A stretch of DNA of 64,000 nucleotides from positions 1 to 64,000 of the forward strand of contig PKDX01000053.1 in NCBI GenBank assembly GCA_002862745.1, given 5' to 3'. The DNA comes from Bacteroidota bacterium (GTDB taxonomy: Bacteria > Bacteroidota > Bacteroidia > Chitinophagales > UBA8649). The translations under genes were made by a program, and so were the position numbers. Under the pieces are notes generated by a model. It made no database searches and was not told the DNA's origin. It saw only the letters and a list, made by a program, of their open reading frames with translations. Shown here piece by piece: positions 18,818-29,778 of this stretch. Position 1 is the stretch's first letter. Each line of letters opens with the position of its first letter.

Positions 18818-19843
18818 TTGAAGTTTTTAAATTTCTTTACACAGGACATTGCCATTGACCTTGGCACTGCAAACACACTAATCATCCACAATGACCGAGT
18901 TGTTGTTGACGAGCCTTCTATTGTGGCTATTGATCGCGATTCTGGAAGGTTTTTGGCTGTGGGCAACAAGGCCCTTCAGATGCATGAAAAAACACACGAA
19001 AACATCAAGACAATAAGGCCCTTAAAGGATGGTGTAATTGCAGACTTTCATGCAGCAGAAGAGATGATTCGCGCCTTTATCCGAATGATTTACAAGGATA
19101 AGCAACGCTGGATCAGACCACAATACCGAATGATTATTTGCATTCCTTCCGGAATTACAGATGTGGAGAAGCGTGCAGTTAAGGATTCTGCCGAACATGC
19201 GGGGGGGCGAGATGTCCGACTAATTCAAGAACCGATGGCTGCAGCCATCGGAATCGGCATTGACGTTGAAGAGCCTTCGGGAAATATGGTCATCGATATC
19301 GGCGGCGGCACTACGGAAATTGCTGTTATTGCCTTAAGCGGTATTGTTTGTGACCAATCGATTCGGACTGCAGGTGATGAATTCAATTCAGATATCATAG
19401 ATTATGTTCGAAGACAGCACAACATGCTGATTGGTGAGCGAACAGCGGAAGAACTGAAAAAACGTTGTGGCGCAGCTCTTCCTGTGTTAGACAATCCGCC
19501 AGACGACGTGGCAATTAATGGACGTGATTTGATGACCGGAGTTCCCAAGCAGATTATTATCCATTACTCAGAATTACATCATGCAATGGATAAATCGATT
19601 AGCAAGATTGAAGAAGCGGTGCTTAGGGCACTCAACAACACGCCCCCGGAACTTGCGTCTGATATTTATAAATCTGGCCTTTTCCTAACAGGGGGTGGCG
19701 CTTTGTTGCATGGACTTGATCAGCGATTGTCCTTAAAGACCAAATTGCCCGTGCACATTGCAGACGATCCATTGCGTGCGGTGGTTCGAGGTACAGGTAT
19801 AGCACTAAAAAAAATGCATGATGTGCCCTTTTTGATGTCTTAA
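18818..19843 (+). CDS. mreB: Rod shape-determining protein MreB (TTG start)
   Basis: DIAIDLGTANTLI, VVDEPSIVAIDRDSG, GRDVRLIQEPMAAAIGIGIDVEEPSGNMVIDIGGGTTEIAVIALSG. Confidence 0.98.
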   Translation: MKFLNFFTQDIAIDLGTANTLIIHNDRVVVDEPSIVAIDRDSGRFLAVGNKALQMHEKTHENIKTIRPLKDGVIADFHAAEEMIRAFIRMIYKDKQRWIRPQYRMIICIPSGITDVEKRAVKDSAEHAGGRDVRLIQEPMAAAIGIGIDVEEPSGNMVIDIGGGTTEIAVIALSGIVCDQSIRTAGDEFNSDIIDYVRRQHNMLIGERTAEELKKRCGAALPVLDNPPDDVAINGRDLMTGVPKQIIIHYSELHHAMDKSISKIEEAVLRALNNTPPELASDIYKSGLFLTGGGALLHGLDQRLSLKTKLPVHIADDPLRAVVRGTGIALKKMHDVPFLMS

Positions 19844-19850
19844 TGCCATC

Positions 19851-20696
19851 ATGAATAGATTGCTTTACTTCCTTTTCCGCTACCAGACGGGCTTGCTGTT
19901 TACCGTATTCCTTTTTATTGGTTTTGCACTTTTTGCTTTTGGTGCAGATTATCACAGGGCATGGTATTTCAACCGAGTAGGGAAAGCCACTTTTGCCCTT
20001 CACTCCTTCCGAGAGAATGTCTTAAGACCCGGGAAGTATGCACGTGAGAACCGCGCCCTGATTGAAGAGAATGCTGAACTAAAGGCCATGAAGTTTCGAG
20101 AAATTAGAATATTGGTTCCCTCCAATGACCCTAGAGCCGTTGTGAAAGACGTTGATACATCAAAATACCTCAGTTTTCACCCAGCCAAAGTCATTTATTC
20201 AACCCTAAATAGACGAGACAATGTTATTCTTATTGATCGTGGAAGCAATGATGGAATAGAAAAGCATATGGTGGTCATGGACGCCAAAGGGGTAGTTGGC
20301 CTGGTTTCTAAAACAATGGATAACACGGCACTTGTTGCCACAGTACTCAACGAAAGGGTCCAGCTTAATGGGAGAATTGAGTCAACGTCTGAAAAAGGGG
20401 TGGTTCAGTGGAATTATAGTCTGGGCAGTGATATGGCATTGTTGACAGAGATACCCCACAAGTCCAATGTTTCTAAAGGAGATGCAGTATCAACGTATGG
20501 CCCAATAGGAAAGAGTAATGTGCCCGGGGGAATCCCTGTGGGCACGATAAGCGCGATTCGCGCAGCCCCTTCGGGCAATTATCTCGAAGCAGAACTCAAG
20601 CTAAAAGGCAATTTGGAGCAGTTAAGCTATGTGTATTGCATAGAGGTCAAGGAAAGCGCATATCTTGAATGGATCGAGGAATATGGGGATCAATAA
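19851..20696 (+). CDS. mreC: Rod shape-determining protein MreC
   Basis: Position after mreB; N-terminal TM then coiled region; NVILIDRGSNDGIEKHMVVMDAKGVVGLVSKTMDNTALVATVLN. Confidence 0.93.
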   Translation: MNRLLYFLFRYQTGLLFTVFLFIGFALFAFGADYHRAWYFNRVGKATFALHSFRENVLRPGKYARENRALIEENAELKAMKFREIRILVPSNDPRAVVKDVDTSKYLSFHPAKVIYSTLNRRDNVILIDRGSNDGIEKHMVVMDAKGVVGLVSKTMDNTALVATVLNERVQLNGRIESTSEKGVVQWNYSLGSDMALLTEIPHKSNVSKGDAVSTYGPIGKSNVPGGIPVGTISAIRAAPSGNYLEAELKLKGNLEQLSYVYCIEVKESAYLEWIEEYGDQ

Positions 20697-21201
20697 CATA
20701 GGATACTTTCTCTGGGTTGCACTATTGGTTTTAGTTCAGACTCTTTTGTTGCTACCCATCAGTTTGTGGACTCATGGAATCGTAATGATTGCTGCCTTTG
20801 CCTTGGCAACGTATCCCGTGTTCTGGAGCAGAAACGCTGTGCTGGTTATGAGTTTTTGCATAGGAATTCTCTTCGATATTATATACATGTCAGGAGGCTT
20901 ACACACAATTGCCGCCTTGGTTTCTGGTTATGCCGCCCCCCTTTTTAGAGCCTCGATTTTTGATGTTGACGCCCTTGATATTAAGGAAAAATGGTGCTTT
21001 GTTGGATTTAACCAAGTACGGAACACAATATATTTTGGCGGGGTGAGTTTAGTATATCTATTAGTTTACTTCACCTTATTGTTTTTTTCCTTTAAGCACA
21101 CATTTCTTGTGATTTATTCTGCTGTTTTTTCTTCTCTTCTAACAACACTTTTTATTTTTCCATTGTGTAATTTCTTGCGCAAACGTTTAATACGAGGATA
21201 A
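20686..21201 (+). CDS. mreD: Rod shape-determining protein MreD
   Basis: ~170-aa multi-TM protein between mreC and mrdA; start in track (20665) overlaps mreC, internal start near 20686 preferred. Confidence 0.82.
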   Translation, partial: GINNIGYFLWVALLVLVQTLLLLPISLWTHGIVMIAAFALATYPVFWSRNAVLVMSFCIGILFDIIYMSGGLHTIAALVSGYAAPLFRASIFDVDALDIKEKWCFVGFNQVRNTIYFGGVSLVYLLVYFTLLFFSFKHTFLVIYSAVFSSLLTTLFIFPLCNFLRKRLIRG

Positions 21202-21204
21202 GGT

Positions 21205-23070
21205 ATGATGGAAAATGCTGCACGCCGCAGAGCTTCGATTTTTTTAGGTCTAGTAATCACCCTCTTTGTGTTACTGGCCTCGCAGTTGTTTAACCTGCAG
21301 GTTCTCGATGAGCGATACCATGCGGCGGCAGAAGAAAACGTTGTAAAACAAAGACGAACAGAGCCCGTACGAGGAGAAATTTATGATCGTCACGGCGAAA
21401 AAATTGCGTACAACATTGTAGTGTATGATTTAGAGGCCTTGTATGTTGCAATGGAGGAGGATCTAGATACAGAAGCTCTAGCAGAGGCATTAGGGATGCC
21501 CCTTGCTGAAGTACAGGAGCGATATGATACATACCTCGAAGGCATCAACACGGGCACCATTCCCAAAGTGAGAAAATACCCTATTATCCGTGCTTTAGAT
21601 ACGACAACATCCATGCGCCTCCGCGAACAATTATTGGATTTTCCGGGTTTGAGTTTATCGCCAAGTTCCAGAAGAGAATATGTTCAATATGCTCCCGCCC
21701 ACCTTCTAGGATATATGGGAGAAATCAATAAGAATGAGTTAAAGGAATACACAACCAAGGGTTATAGAATGGGCGACTACATCGGCCGCGGAGGGATTGA
21801 GTCAGAATTTGAGTACGCCTTAAGGGGCATAAACGGTGAAGCCTACATAATCGAAGATGTTTATGGAGCTGAACGGGGCAAATATGAGGAGGGCGCCAAC
21901 GATATCCAGGCAAGTCCTGGAAATGATTTGTATTTAACGATTGATTTGGCCCTTCAACAATATGCACGGAGTCTTATGGAAAACAAAAAGGGCGCCGTGG
22001 TTGCTATTGATCCTCGCACAGGGGAAATTCTAACCCTCGTTTCAACACCAGACTATGATCTTTCTGAGATCATGGGGGTTAATCGGGGAGAATATTTTAG
22101 ATCGATTTCTAATGCCCCAGGTAATCCTTTCCTTGATCGAACACTTGCGGGGCAGTATCAGCCAGGATCAACATTTAAAACCATTTCGGCATTAATTGCC
22201 CTGAGTAGTCGAACATGGAGCAGAGACAGGGGATATGTGTGTCAGTACGTCTATAGGCTATCGGGACAAACGGTGCTAAAATGTTCTCACACTCATGAAC
22301 CATCACAAAATATAGGGCAAGCATTAATGCACTCCTGTAACCCATATTTTTGGGAGGTTTTTAAAAAATGTGTCTACGGTCTTCGAAAAGAATCATATGC
22401 TCAAGCCTTAGATGATTGGGGGAATGCCTGTCGAAGCTTTGGGCTGGACACCACCCTACTTGATATAGGTATGGCGGAAAGCAAAGGGAATGTTCCCCGG
22501 TCTAGTTATTATGATGGATTATATGGGCAAAAGCGCTGGGCGCCAACCGCTATGATATCTCTAGGTATTGGGCAGGGTGAGTTGCTCCTCACACCGCTTC
22601 AGATGGCCTTTTCATATTCAATAGTGGCCAACAGGGGCCAAAAGGTGTTTTACCCCTCACTAATTCGTCAAATTGGCCAAAACCACCAAGGCAAGAGAGA
22701 GTATAAGGATGTTCTAGACATCTCGGGGAGAGATTATGAGGCCGTCATTGATGGAATGCGGCTTGCCGTTTCCTCTGGAACGGCCAAAGGCAACTCAATT
22801 CCGGGCATTTCTTTTGGAGGTAAGACAGGGACGGTAGAAAAATGGGACCAACCCTCTCACTCAATGTTCGTTGGCATGGCGCCACTTAAAGAACCGGAAA
22901 TAGTTATTGTAGTAATTGTTGAAAATGGGGGTGCTGGGGGGTCAACAGCCGCACCCATTGCAAGCCTAATGGCCGAAAAGTATCTTAGAGGAAGTGTTCT
23001 AGGCCCAGACCGAAAGGCACTAGAGTATTCAATAAAAACAAAAAACACCCTGACTTGGGATGAGAAATAA
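21205..23070 (+). CDS. mrdA: Penicillin-binding protein 2 (transpeptidase)
   Basis: EPVRGEIYDRHGEKIAYNI, QYQPGSTFKTISAL (SxxK), GKTGTVEKW (KTGT). Confidence 0.96.
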   Translation: MMENAARRRASIFLGLVITLFVLLASQLFNLQVLDERYHAAAEENVVKQRRTEPVRGEIYDRHGEKIAYNIVVYDLEALYVAMEEDLDTEALAEALGMPLAEVQERYDTYLEGINTGTIPKVRKYPIIRALDTTTSMRLREQLLDFPGLSLSPSSRREYVQYAPAHLLGYMGEINKNELKEYTTKGYRMGDYIGRGGIESEFEYALRGINGEAYIIEDVYGAERGKYEEGANDIQASPGNDLYLTIDLALQQYARSLMENKKGAVVAIDPRTGEILTLVSTPDYDLSEIMGVNRGEYFRSISNAPGNPFLDRTLAGQYQPGSTFKTISALIALSSRTWSRDRGYVCQYVYRLSGQTVLKCSHTHEPSQNIGQALMHSCNPYFWEVFKKCVYGLRKESYAQALDDWGNACRSFGLDTTLLDIGMAESKGNVPRSSYYDGLYGQKRWAPTAMISLGIGQGELLLTPLQMAFSYSIVANRGQKVFYPSLIRQIGQNHQGKREYKDVLDISGRDYEAVIDGMRLAVSSGTAKGNSIPGISFGGKTGTVEKWDQPSHSMFVGMAPLKEPEIVIVVIVENGGAGGSTAAPIASLMAEKYLRGSVLGPDRKALEYSIKTKNTLTWDEK

Positions 23071-24331
23071 CTCAGACTACAGAATAAGCAGTGAACGCCC
23101 TTTGCGGCTAATGGACCCTGCACTCACGGTGTTATATCTGGCCATTTCAATTATTGGCATTTTTGTGATTCGCAGTGCATCTATGGACCAAGAAGTTGTT
23201 CTTGAATTCTGGGAGGAACCTCATATTCGACAGATAGTATGGCTTTTTATAACCCTTATTCCAGCAGTGGTAATTCTTGCAATGGATGGTGCGTTCTTTT
23301 TTAGAATGGCATTCCCCTTCTATGTGTTTTCATTAATTCTTTTAATTATTGTAATGCTTTTTGGTACAGAGATCAATGGCGCAAGGTCTTGGTTTAGGTT
23401 TGGTCCAGTTGCCCTCCAGCCGTCGGAGTTTGCGAAAACATCCACCTCCTTGGCTGTGGCTGCAGTCTGCGCCTCCTTTGACCAAGATGTTCCACTAAAA
23501 ACTCTTTTGCGTAATGTGGTGGCGGTGCTATTTCTTCCCTTTTTACTTGTTGTGCTTCAGGGAGATTTTGGTAGCGCGTTGGTTTTTGTTGCCATAGGCC
23601 TTTGCCTCATTAGGGAAAATATACCCCTTTCTCTATTTTTTATGGGCCTCTTGGTCTTGTTGGTTTCTTTGTTTGCTCTTGTGATGAAGGCATGGGCGCT
23701 AGCTCTATGTGTTTTGGGCTTAGGTTTAGTTGGACTATTATATTCAACGGTAAGAAGAGTACCTCGTCGCATGATTATAATATCAACCGCGGCACTATTA
23801 ATGTGGTCTCAGATCGTGCCCCTTACCTATAACTTTTTGGCCCCTCACCAACAGGAGCGCATTAATGTAGTCCTTGGAAAGGGTGGCGATGATTGGAACT
23901 TATTGCAATCAAAAATTGCCATAGGTTCAGGAAAATTGACTGGAAAGGGATACGCAAAAGGAACACAGACCAAGTTTGATTTTGTTCCAGAACAAAACAC
24001 GGACTTCATCTTTTCAACGGTAGGCGAAGAGGGTGGGTTATTGGGCTCGGTTGGATTGCTTATTCTCTTTGCCCTCTTAATCGGCCGAATCGTGGTCGTC
24101 GCTGAGCGCCAGCGGAGCCACTTCTCAAGGACTTATGGATATGCGATAGCAAGCATTTTATTGTTCCACGTGTTTATTAATGTGGGCATGACGATGGGAT
24201 TGGTGCCTGTAATTGGAATACCCCTCCCCTTGATTAGCTATGGAGGATCATCATTTTTATCCTTTAGCATCATGATTATCCTTTTTATCCGACTGGATAT
24301 GGGGAGAAAACAATCACTGGCACTGTCCTAG
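23060..24331 (+). CDS. rodA: SEDS-family peptidoglycan polymerase RodA
   Basis: NGARSWFRFGPVALQPSEFAK, LQGDFGSALVF, FVPEQNTDFIFSTVGEEGGLLGS, GLVPVIGIPLPLISYGGSS. Confidence 0.97.
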   Translation: MRNNSDYRISSERPLRLMDPALTVLYLAISIIGIFVIRSASMDQEVVLEFWEEPHIRQIVWLFITLIPAVVILAMDGAFFFRMAFPFYVFSLILLIIVMLFGTEINGARSWFRFGPVALQPSEFAKTSTSLAVAAVCASFDQDVPLKTLLRNVVAVLFLPFLLVVLQGDFGSALVFVAIGLCLIRENIPLSLFFMGLLVLLVSLFALVMKAWALALCVLGLGLVGLLYSTVRRVPRRMIIISTAALLMWSQIVPLTYNFLAPHQQERINVVLGKGGDDWNLLQSKIAIGSGKLTGKGYAKGTQTKFDFVPEQNTDFIFSTVGEEGGLLGSVGLLILFALLIGRIVVVAERQRSHFSRTYGYAIASILLFHVFINVGMTMGLVPVIGIPLPLISYGGSSFLSFSIMIILFIRLDMGRKQSLALS

Positions 24332-25425
24332 AATGTGGGACAAGCTAGTCGAGTAGACTGTCGTTGGTTAAATTGCCCTGTATAAATTACAGATAATTCA
24401 TAGGCCCCTCTCGTAGCTGTGGCGGGGCTAAACCCAGAAAGGTTAACGTCGTAGGCGATATTAAAATTAAGACCGTTGTAATCTATTCCCGTAAGAAGAA
24501 CAAGGGACTCTGATTGAACACCGTCAACTAACCGGTACATCGCACCAAAACGAAAAGAGTTGCTGTTGAGATCGTATCGGTCAAAATTGTATCGCACGTC
24601 GCTCCCTAACATAATTTCTTTGGATGTTCCTTGGGACATGGCCAAGGCTTTTGGCATGAGATCAAACTGACGGCCAACAGGGAAACGTGTTCCGGCATGT
24701 ACAACATATTTTGATGGAAGTTTGGCAACATCAGAGTTTCCAACTGGAGATATATCTATGGTGGGTTGGTTCACGTGGTGTAGCGCAAAGCCAACATAAC
24801 CATTCGTACGGTCATCCCGTCCCTTCATAAACCACAGGGCCCCTGCACTTGCATCAAAGTAGGTTTGTGACTCATTAAAGTTGAGGAATAGTTGATCACC
24901 CGTAATAGGAATATTGGCATCATACGCCAAGCCACTCCATTGGTGCCCAAGTCTTAAGGCGCTTGCATCAAACGATTGTTGGTAAAAATTTCCCTGTAAA
25001 CCAACTACAATAAACTGACGTGCGCGTTGATCAAGGGCCTGCATGTAGGAGAGTCCAAGACCCATTTGGGTGGTTCCAAATTGTGCGTCCCCAGCCTTGT
25101 CATTCATGGCATTTAAGCTAACGCTGATGGCATTATTCTTAATATATCCCTGACCCGTAGGAATGCGTATGTCTGCTCCGGCCCATATTGTACGAAATGA
25201 ACCCACTTGTTCTCCTTGGAGCACCTCGCCCCACTGAGACCGGTACAGAGAAGTTGCCCGATAGTTTCCATTAAAGAGGCCCGTCATCGCTGGATTAAGA
25301 TGAGTGGGTGCGGCGTAAAATTGAGAGATGTGGGGGTCTTGTGCTTGCACCGTGGTAGTAGCAACAAGTAGTAAACCCAACAAACTCTTAAACATTTTCT
25401 TCACGTTTTTCGACATTTTCTTCAC
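24328..25425 (-). CDS. PorP/SprF-family type IX secretion system outer-membrane protein
   Basis: QDPHISQFYAAPTHLNPAMTGLFNGNYRATSLYRSQW, beta-barrel periodicity, C-terminal LACPTF. Confidence 0.93.
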   Translation of the reverse strand: MKKMSKNVKKMFKSLLGLLLVATTTVQAQDPHISQFYAAPTHLNPAMTGLFNGNYRATSLYRSQWGEVLQGEQVGSFRTIWAGADIRIPTGQGYIKNNAISVSLNAMNDKAGDAQFGTTQMGLGLSYMQALDQRARQFIVVGLQGNFYQQSFDASALRLGHQWSGLAYDANIPITGDQLFLNFNESQTYFDASAGALWFMKGRDDRTNGYVGFALHHVNQPTIDISPVGNSDVAKLPSKYVVHAGTRFPVGRQFDLMPKALAMSQGTSKEIMLGSDVRYNFDRYDLNSNSFRFGAMYRLVDGVQSESLVLLTGIDYNGLNFNIAYDVNLSGFSPATATRGAYELSVIYTGQFNQRQSTRLACPTF

Positions 25426-25500
25426 ATTTTGACAACCTTAAGATAATTGATAGGTTTCGTGACGACAAGAATCATGACCATTAAAATCAATCGAGAATTC

Positions 25501-25508
25501 TACTTTTG
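25501..25508 (+). promoter_or_regulatory. Candidate Bacteroidota -7 element (TAnnTTTG) upstream of aspS
   Basis: TACTTTTG matches TAnnTTTG, 20 nt before the aspS ATG; no convincing -33 TTTG seen. Confidence 0.3.
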
Positions 25509-25528
25509 TTACAAAAGAGGCAAATTAT

Positions 25529-27295
25529 ATGTATAAAACGCACAATTGCGGGGAGTTACGCATTAGTCATGATGGTAATACGGTGATTTTATCGGGCTGG
25601 GTCCATAGGGTTAGGTCCTTGGGGGCGATGACATTTTTAGACCTAAGGGATCGTTTTGGAAAAACACAATTAGTTTTTGATGAGGCCATTGATAAAGACC
25701 TTTTAACAAAAGCTGCCGACCTTGGAAGGGAATTTGTTATTCGCATAGAGGGTGTTGTCCGAGAGCGCAGCAGCAAAAACGACAAAATACCAACGGGATA
25801 CGTGGAGGTGGTGGTGCAGCGCTTAGACATACTTAATCCCTCTGAAGTACCACCCTTCACAATAGAAGATGATACAGATGGCGGCGAGGAATTGCGTATG
25901 CAATACCGCTATCTCGATATAAGACGAGACTCAGTACAATCCAAATTGCTTTTCCGGTCAAAAGTGGCACAAGCAGTTCGTCAGTTGCTAAGTGCTCAAC
26001 ACTTTACAGAAGTGGAGACTCCTGTACTGGTAAAAAGTACTCCTGAGGGCGCGAGGGATTTTGTTGTTCCAAGTAGGCTTAATCAGGGTAGTTTCTACGC
26101 CCTACCTCAATCTCCCCAAACCTTTAAGCAATTGCTTATGGTCGGAGGGCTAGATCGTTATTTTCAGATTGTTAAGTGTTTTCGGGATGAGGACTTGCGT
26201 GCTGACCGACAGCCAGAGTTCACTCAAATTGATTGCGAGCTAAGCTTTGTGGATCGAGACGACATTTTGGAAATCTTTGAAACCTTTACCAAAACGCTGT
26301 TTTCCTCGGTTCTTGATGTTCAACTAGAAGACTTTCAACGCATGCCTTATGAAGAGGCTATAGAAAAATATGGAAGTGACAAACCCGATCTTCGGTTTGA
26401 CATGCCCATTCATGAAATGAAGTCTCTATTACCTCAAGGGGGACTCTCAATCTTAGATTTAGCAGAATCTAACGGAGCCCTATTGGTAAAAGGGGGTAAT
26501 GATTATACGCGAAAGCAAATTGATGCACTTACCGATTGGGTTAAGCGACCGCAAATTGGAGCTAAAGGTCTGATTTACATACGATGCAATGATGATGGAA
26601 GTACAAAGTCTTCCGTGGATAAATTCTACAACGAAGAGGCTCGAGAAGCTATTAAGGCCGGCTTAGGAGGCGAACCAGGAGACTTGATTTTAATAATGGC
26701 GGGTGATTATGGTGTTGTTCGAAAACAGCTTGGTGCATTGAGGATTCATTTGGGAGAACAACGGGGACTTGTTGACCCATCCGTATTTAAACCACTATGG
26801 GTTGTAGACTTTCCCCTTTTAGAGTGGGATGAAGAAGCAGGTAGGTTTTTCTCTATGCACCATCCATTTACTACACCAAGCCCATCATCTCTAGAGCATT
26901 TGGAATCAACCGACCCAAAGACCTTGGAAAACTTAACAGCAGATGCCTATGACCTGGTGATTAATGGTGTTGAGATTGGCGGGGGGTCCATTCGAATTGC
27001 CCAACGATCCCTACAAGAACGAGTATTCCGCCTTCTTGGTTTTACCGATGAAGAAGCCCAAGACCAATTCGGATTTTTGTTGAATGCTTTCCGCTATGGT
27101 GCTCCACCACACGGGGGTATTGCGCTTGGCTTTGACCGCCTAGTGGCGCTCATGGATGGCTCGAATTCTATACGAGATTACATAGCCTTTCCTAAAAACA
27201 ACCAGGCAAGAGACGTTATGTTGGATGCGCCAAGCCGAATCGATAATGAGGCCTGCGCGACCCTAGGCATCTCTGTTCACGAAGCAGAAGAATAG
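25529..27295 (+). CDS. aspS: Aspartyl-tRNA synthetase
   Basis: [92 protein letters not shown]. Confidence 0.98.
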   Translation: MYKTHNCGELRISHDGNTVILSGWVHRVRSLGAMTFLDLRDRFGKTQLVFDEAIDKDLLTKAADLGREFVIRIEGVVRERSSKNDKIPTGYVEVVVQRLDILNPSEVPPFTIEDDTDGGEELRMQYRYLDIRRDSVQSKLLFRSKVAQAVRQLLSAQHFTEVETPVLVKSTPEGARDFVVPSRLNQGSFYALPQSPQTFKQLLMVGGLDRYFQIVKCFRDEDLRADRQPEFTQIDCELSFVDRDDILEIFETFTKTLFSSVLDVQLEDFQRMPYEEAIEKYGSDKPDLRFDMPIHEMKSLLPQGGLSILDLAESNGALLVKGGNDYTRKQIDALTDWVKRPQIGAKGLIYIRCNDDGSTKSSVDKFYNEEAREAIKAGLGGEPGDLILIMAGDYGVVRKQLGALRIHLGEQRGLVDPSVFKPLWVVDFPLLEWDEEAGRFFSMHHPFTTPSPSSLEHLESTDPKTLENLTADAYDLVINGVEIGGGSIRIAQRSLQERVFRLLGFTDEEAQDQFGFLLNAFRYGAPPHGGIALGFDRLVALMDGSNSIRDYIAFPKNNQARDVMLDAPSRIDNEACATLGISVHEAEE

Positions 27296-27317
27296 AAACA
27301 AGTAGGAATTCAACCTA

Positions 27318-29750
27318 TTAGGAAATATACTTACGCGGTATTCTTGAAGAAATGGTTGAAATAATTTCATACACGGAAAGACCTGTGTGCAACGCCATTT
27401 CTTTGGCTAGCAAGCCATTACCTAAAATGGTCACAGCACTACCCACTTTAGTTGCGGGGATGTTGGTAACATCAATCATAGTTAAATCCATACATATTTT
27501 ACCAACGATTCGGGCCTTATGAAGGTTTACCATCATATATCCTCCGGACCAAAGTGTACTTAGTCCATCAGCGTAACCCAGGGGAATGGTGGCAATTTTC
27601 ATATCACGGTCTGCAATAAATGAACGGTCGTATCCTACGCTTTCCCCTTTTTGAACGTGGTGAATCTGAGTTATCCGGCTAATCCAAGTTAGAACGGGCT
27701 GTATTTCAGCCACAGAGGGCTCAGAGTAGCCATATAAGCCCAACCCTAATCGGACCATGTCGAAATGGGCAGAAGAAAAGCGTAGGATGCCTGACGAGTT
27801 TACTAGGTGTTTTAACACGGGCGTTCCAATCGCTTTTTCAAGGTGTTTAGCACACAGAGAAAACGCCTCAATTTGGCGTTGAGTGAAGGTGTCGTGCTGG
27901 GCATTGTTGCTGCTCACAAGATGGGAAAATGTCGAGGCTACCGCGACACCGTTTTCCTTGATTTGTTGAGCAATCGATGTAGCCTCGGCCACCGGAAACC
28001 CTAGTCGCTTCATACCAGAATCCCATTCAACATGCACTTTGGGCAATCGCTCTAGAGATTGATTGGCAAGGATCCATTTTTGCAGGGATTCTTGGCTAAA
28101 AAGTACAGGCTCAAGGTTGTGCTCAATCAGAAGGTCAATGGCCGTAAAGTCTGCATTCATCACCATGATTGGGCTTTGAATACCAGCCTCTCGAAGCACA
28201 ATTCCCTCATTGGTATAGGCAACTGCAAGGTAGTCTACGCCAAGGGTGGATACATGTCTCGCCACCTCAATAGATCCTGATCCATAGGCTAAGGCTTTGA
28301 CCATTACCATGATTTTGGACTGCGGTGCGCGCTGTCGATAGGCGCTAAGGTTACTTGTAATTTGACTTAGGCTTACTTCTAAAAAACTAGGATGCGCGCG
28401 CTGCATAAGATGAGGAAAAATGGTCTCTAATGCGAAGGCACGACTACCCTTAATTAAGATGGTGGTATTTCGCCGATCAAAATAGTCAATTGCCTCGACC
28501 AAATCAGCGGTGGATTCCACGACTAAATGCGCACACGAAATCCCATACTTCTTTATGGCCTTTTGCCACTTTGAACCCACACCAATAAAAAAGGAGACAG
28601 GGAGATGGTTGAGATAGTTAAACACAAGAGAAAACCAGGATTGGTCCTCTTCGGCAGAGTCTGAACTTAACTCAGAAAGAATAATACCGTGTTTCCTTTG
28701 ATCGAATTGCTCTAAAAACTCTAAAGCAAGTTTTAAACTCTCTTTGTCATTCGACCACGTATCATTAAGCAATATCGATTGGCTATCTCCGTGGAGCACT
28801 TCGAGTCGTAATGGAATGGGTTTTACGCTGCCCAGGGAAATTTGGACAGCCTTTGGGGGTATATCACAACATAAAGCAACAAGTGCAGCCGCCATGGCAT
28901 TGCTTTGCATGGCAAGGGTGTTAAATCGCGATGAAATGACTTGAAGAATCCCTTGGTCAATACCTGACTGTTCGGAATTTTTTGCATTCCAAAAGCATAG
29001 TTCTTTTCCCTGTGCAATCTGTTTTGCTTCAGGCGATTTAATAAAAGCAACAACATCTGGAATATGTGCAGGCAAGCAGATTGTGCGGGCGTAATTTTTT
29101 GCCAACGCCAGTTTTTCTTCAATTTTTGCTTGTCGATTTGGAAATCCAGCGTCATGGGCATCCCCAATGTGACATAATACTGCGATATCCGGCTGTATCA
29201 TCGCCTCTAACTTTTCCATTTCGCCCACCGATGATATGCCAGCTTCAATTATTGCAATAGTATCTTCAGGTCGTACTTTCCAAACCGAAAGCGCCACACC
29301 AATTTGGGAGTTATGGCTTCGAAATGAACGGTAGCTTCTTTTTTCAGATTCAATCAACTGGTGGGCCCATTCTTTAACAATGGTCTTTCCATTGGAGCCT
29401 GTAATGCCCACAAAGCGTGTATTGACCAATCGTTCTCGATGCATCAATGCTGTTTGTTGGAGGGCTAGAAGAACATCTGGACAACGCATAATAAACAGGC
29501 CCTCAGGAATGGGTTTATTGATCGTGTAGTCTTCTTGTATCACAACGGCTAAAACGCCCTTGTCAATTGCATCTTGTATAAAATCATGGCCATTTCGCCG
29601 ACCCTTGAGACAAAAAAAGACCCCATTTGATCCATCTACAATTTCCCGCGTATCAATAAACAAATGCTCAAAATAAACATCCTCTGGTAAAGGAGTTGAT
29701 AATTGGAGATGACAAAACTCAGCCCAAGCGACAAGTGAATAGGACGACAT
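27318..29750 (-). CDS. Bifunctional UDP-MurNAc-tripeptide:D-Ala-D-Ala ligase / alanine racemase (MurF-Alr fusion)
   Basis: N-terminal Mur ligase (FVGITGSNGKTIVKEW, Walker A) fused to PLP alanine racemase (KIMVMVKALAYGSGSIEVA, YDRSFIADRDMKIATIPLGYADGL). Confidence 0.95.
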   Translation of the reverse strand: MSSYSLVAWAEFCHLQLSTPLPEDVYFEHLFIDTREIVDGSNGVFFCLKGRRNGHDFIQDAIDKGVLAVVIQEDYTINKPIPEGLFIMRCPDVLLALQQTALMHRERLVNTRFVGITGSNGKTIVKEWAHQLIESEKRSYRSFRSHNSQIGVALSVWKVRPEDTIAIIEAGISSVGEMEKLEAMIQPDIAVLCHIGDAHDAGFPNRQAKIEEKLALAKNYARTICLPAHIPDVVAFIKSPEAKQIAQGKELCFWNAKNSEQSGIDQGILQVISSRFNTLAMQSNAMAAALVALCCDIPPKAVQISLGSVKPIPLRLEVLHGDSQSILLNDTWSNDKESLKLALEFLEQFDQRKHGIILSELSSDSAEEDQSWFSLVFNYLNHLPVSFFIGVGSKWQKAIKKYGISCAHLVVESTADLVEAIDYFDRRNTTILIKGSRAFALETIFPHLMQRAHPSFLEVSLSQITSNLSAYRQRAPQSKIMVMVKALAYGSGSIEVARHVSTLGVDYLAVAYTNEGIVLREAGIQSPIMVMNADFTAIDLLIEHNLEPVLFSQESLQKWILANQSLERLPKVHVEWDSGMKRLGFPVAEATSIAQQIKENGVAVASTFSHLVSSNNAQHDTFTQRQIEAFSLCAKHLEKAIGTPVLKHLVNSSGILRFSSAHFDMVRLGLGLYGYSEPSVAEIQPVLTWISRITQIHHVQKGESVGYDRSFIADRDMKIATIPLGYADGLSTLWSGGYMMVNLHKARIVGKICMDLTMIDVTNIPATKVGSAVTILGNGLLAKEMALHTGLSVYEIISTISSRIPRKYIS

Positions 29751-29778
29751 AGGATACTAATGTACTATGATTCAAAAA

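Noticed and set aside
27318-29750. MurF-alanine racemase fusion as a novelty
   Set aside because: This fusion is an established feature of many Bacteroidota, so it was annotated but not reported as unusual.
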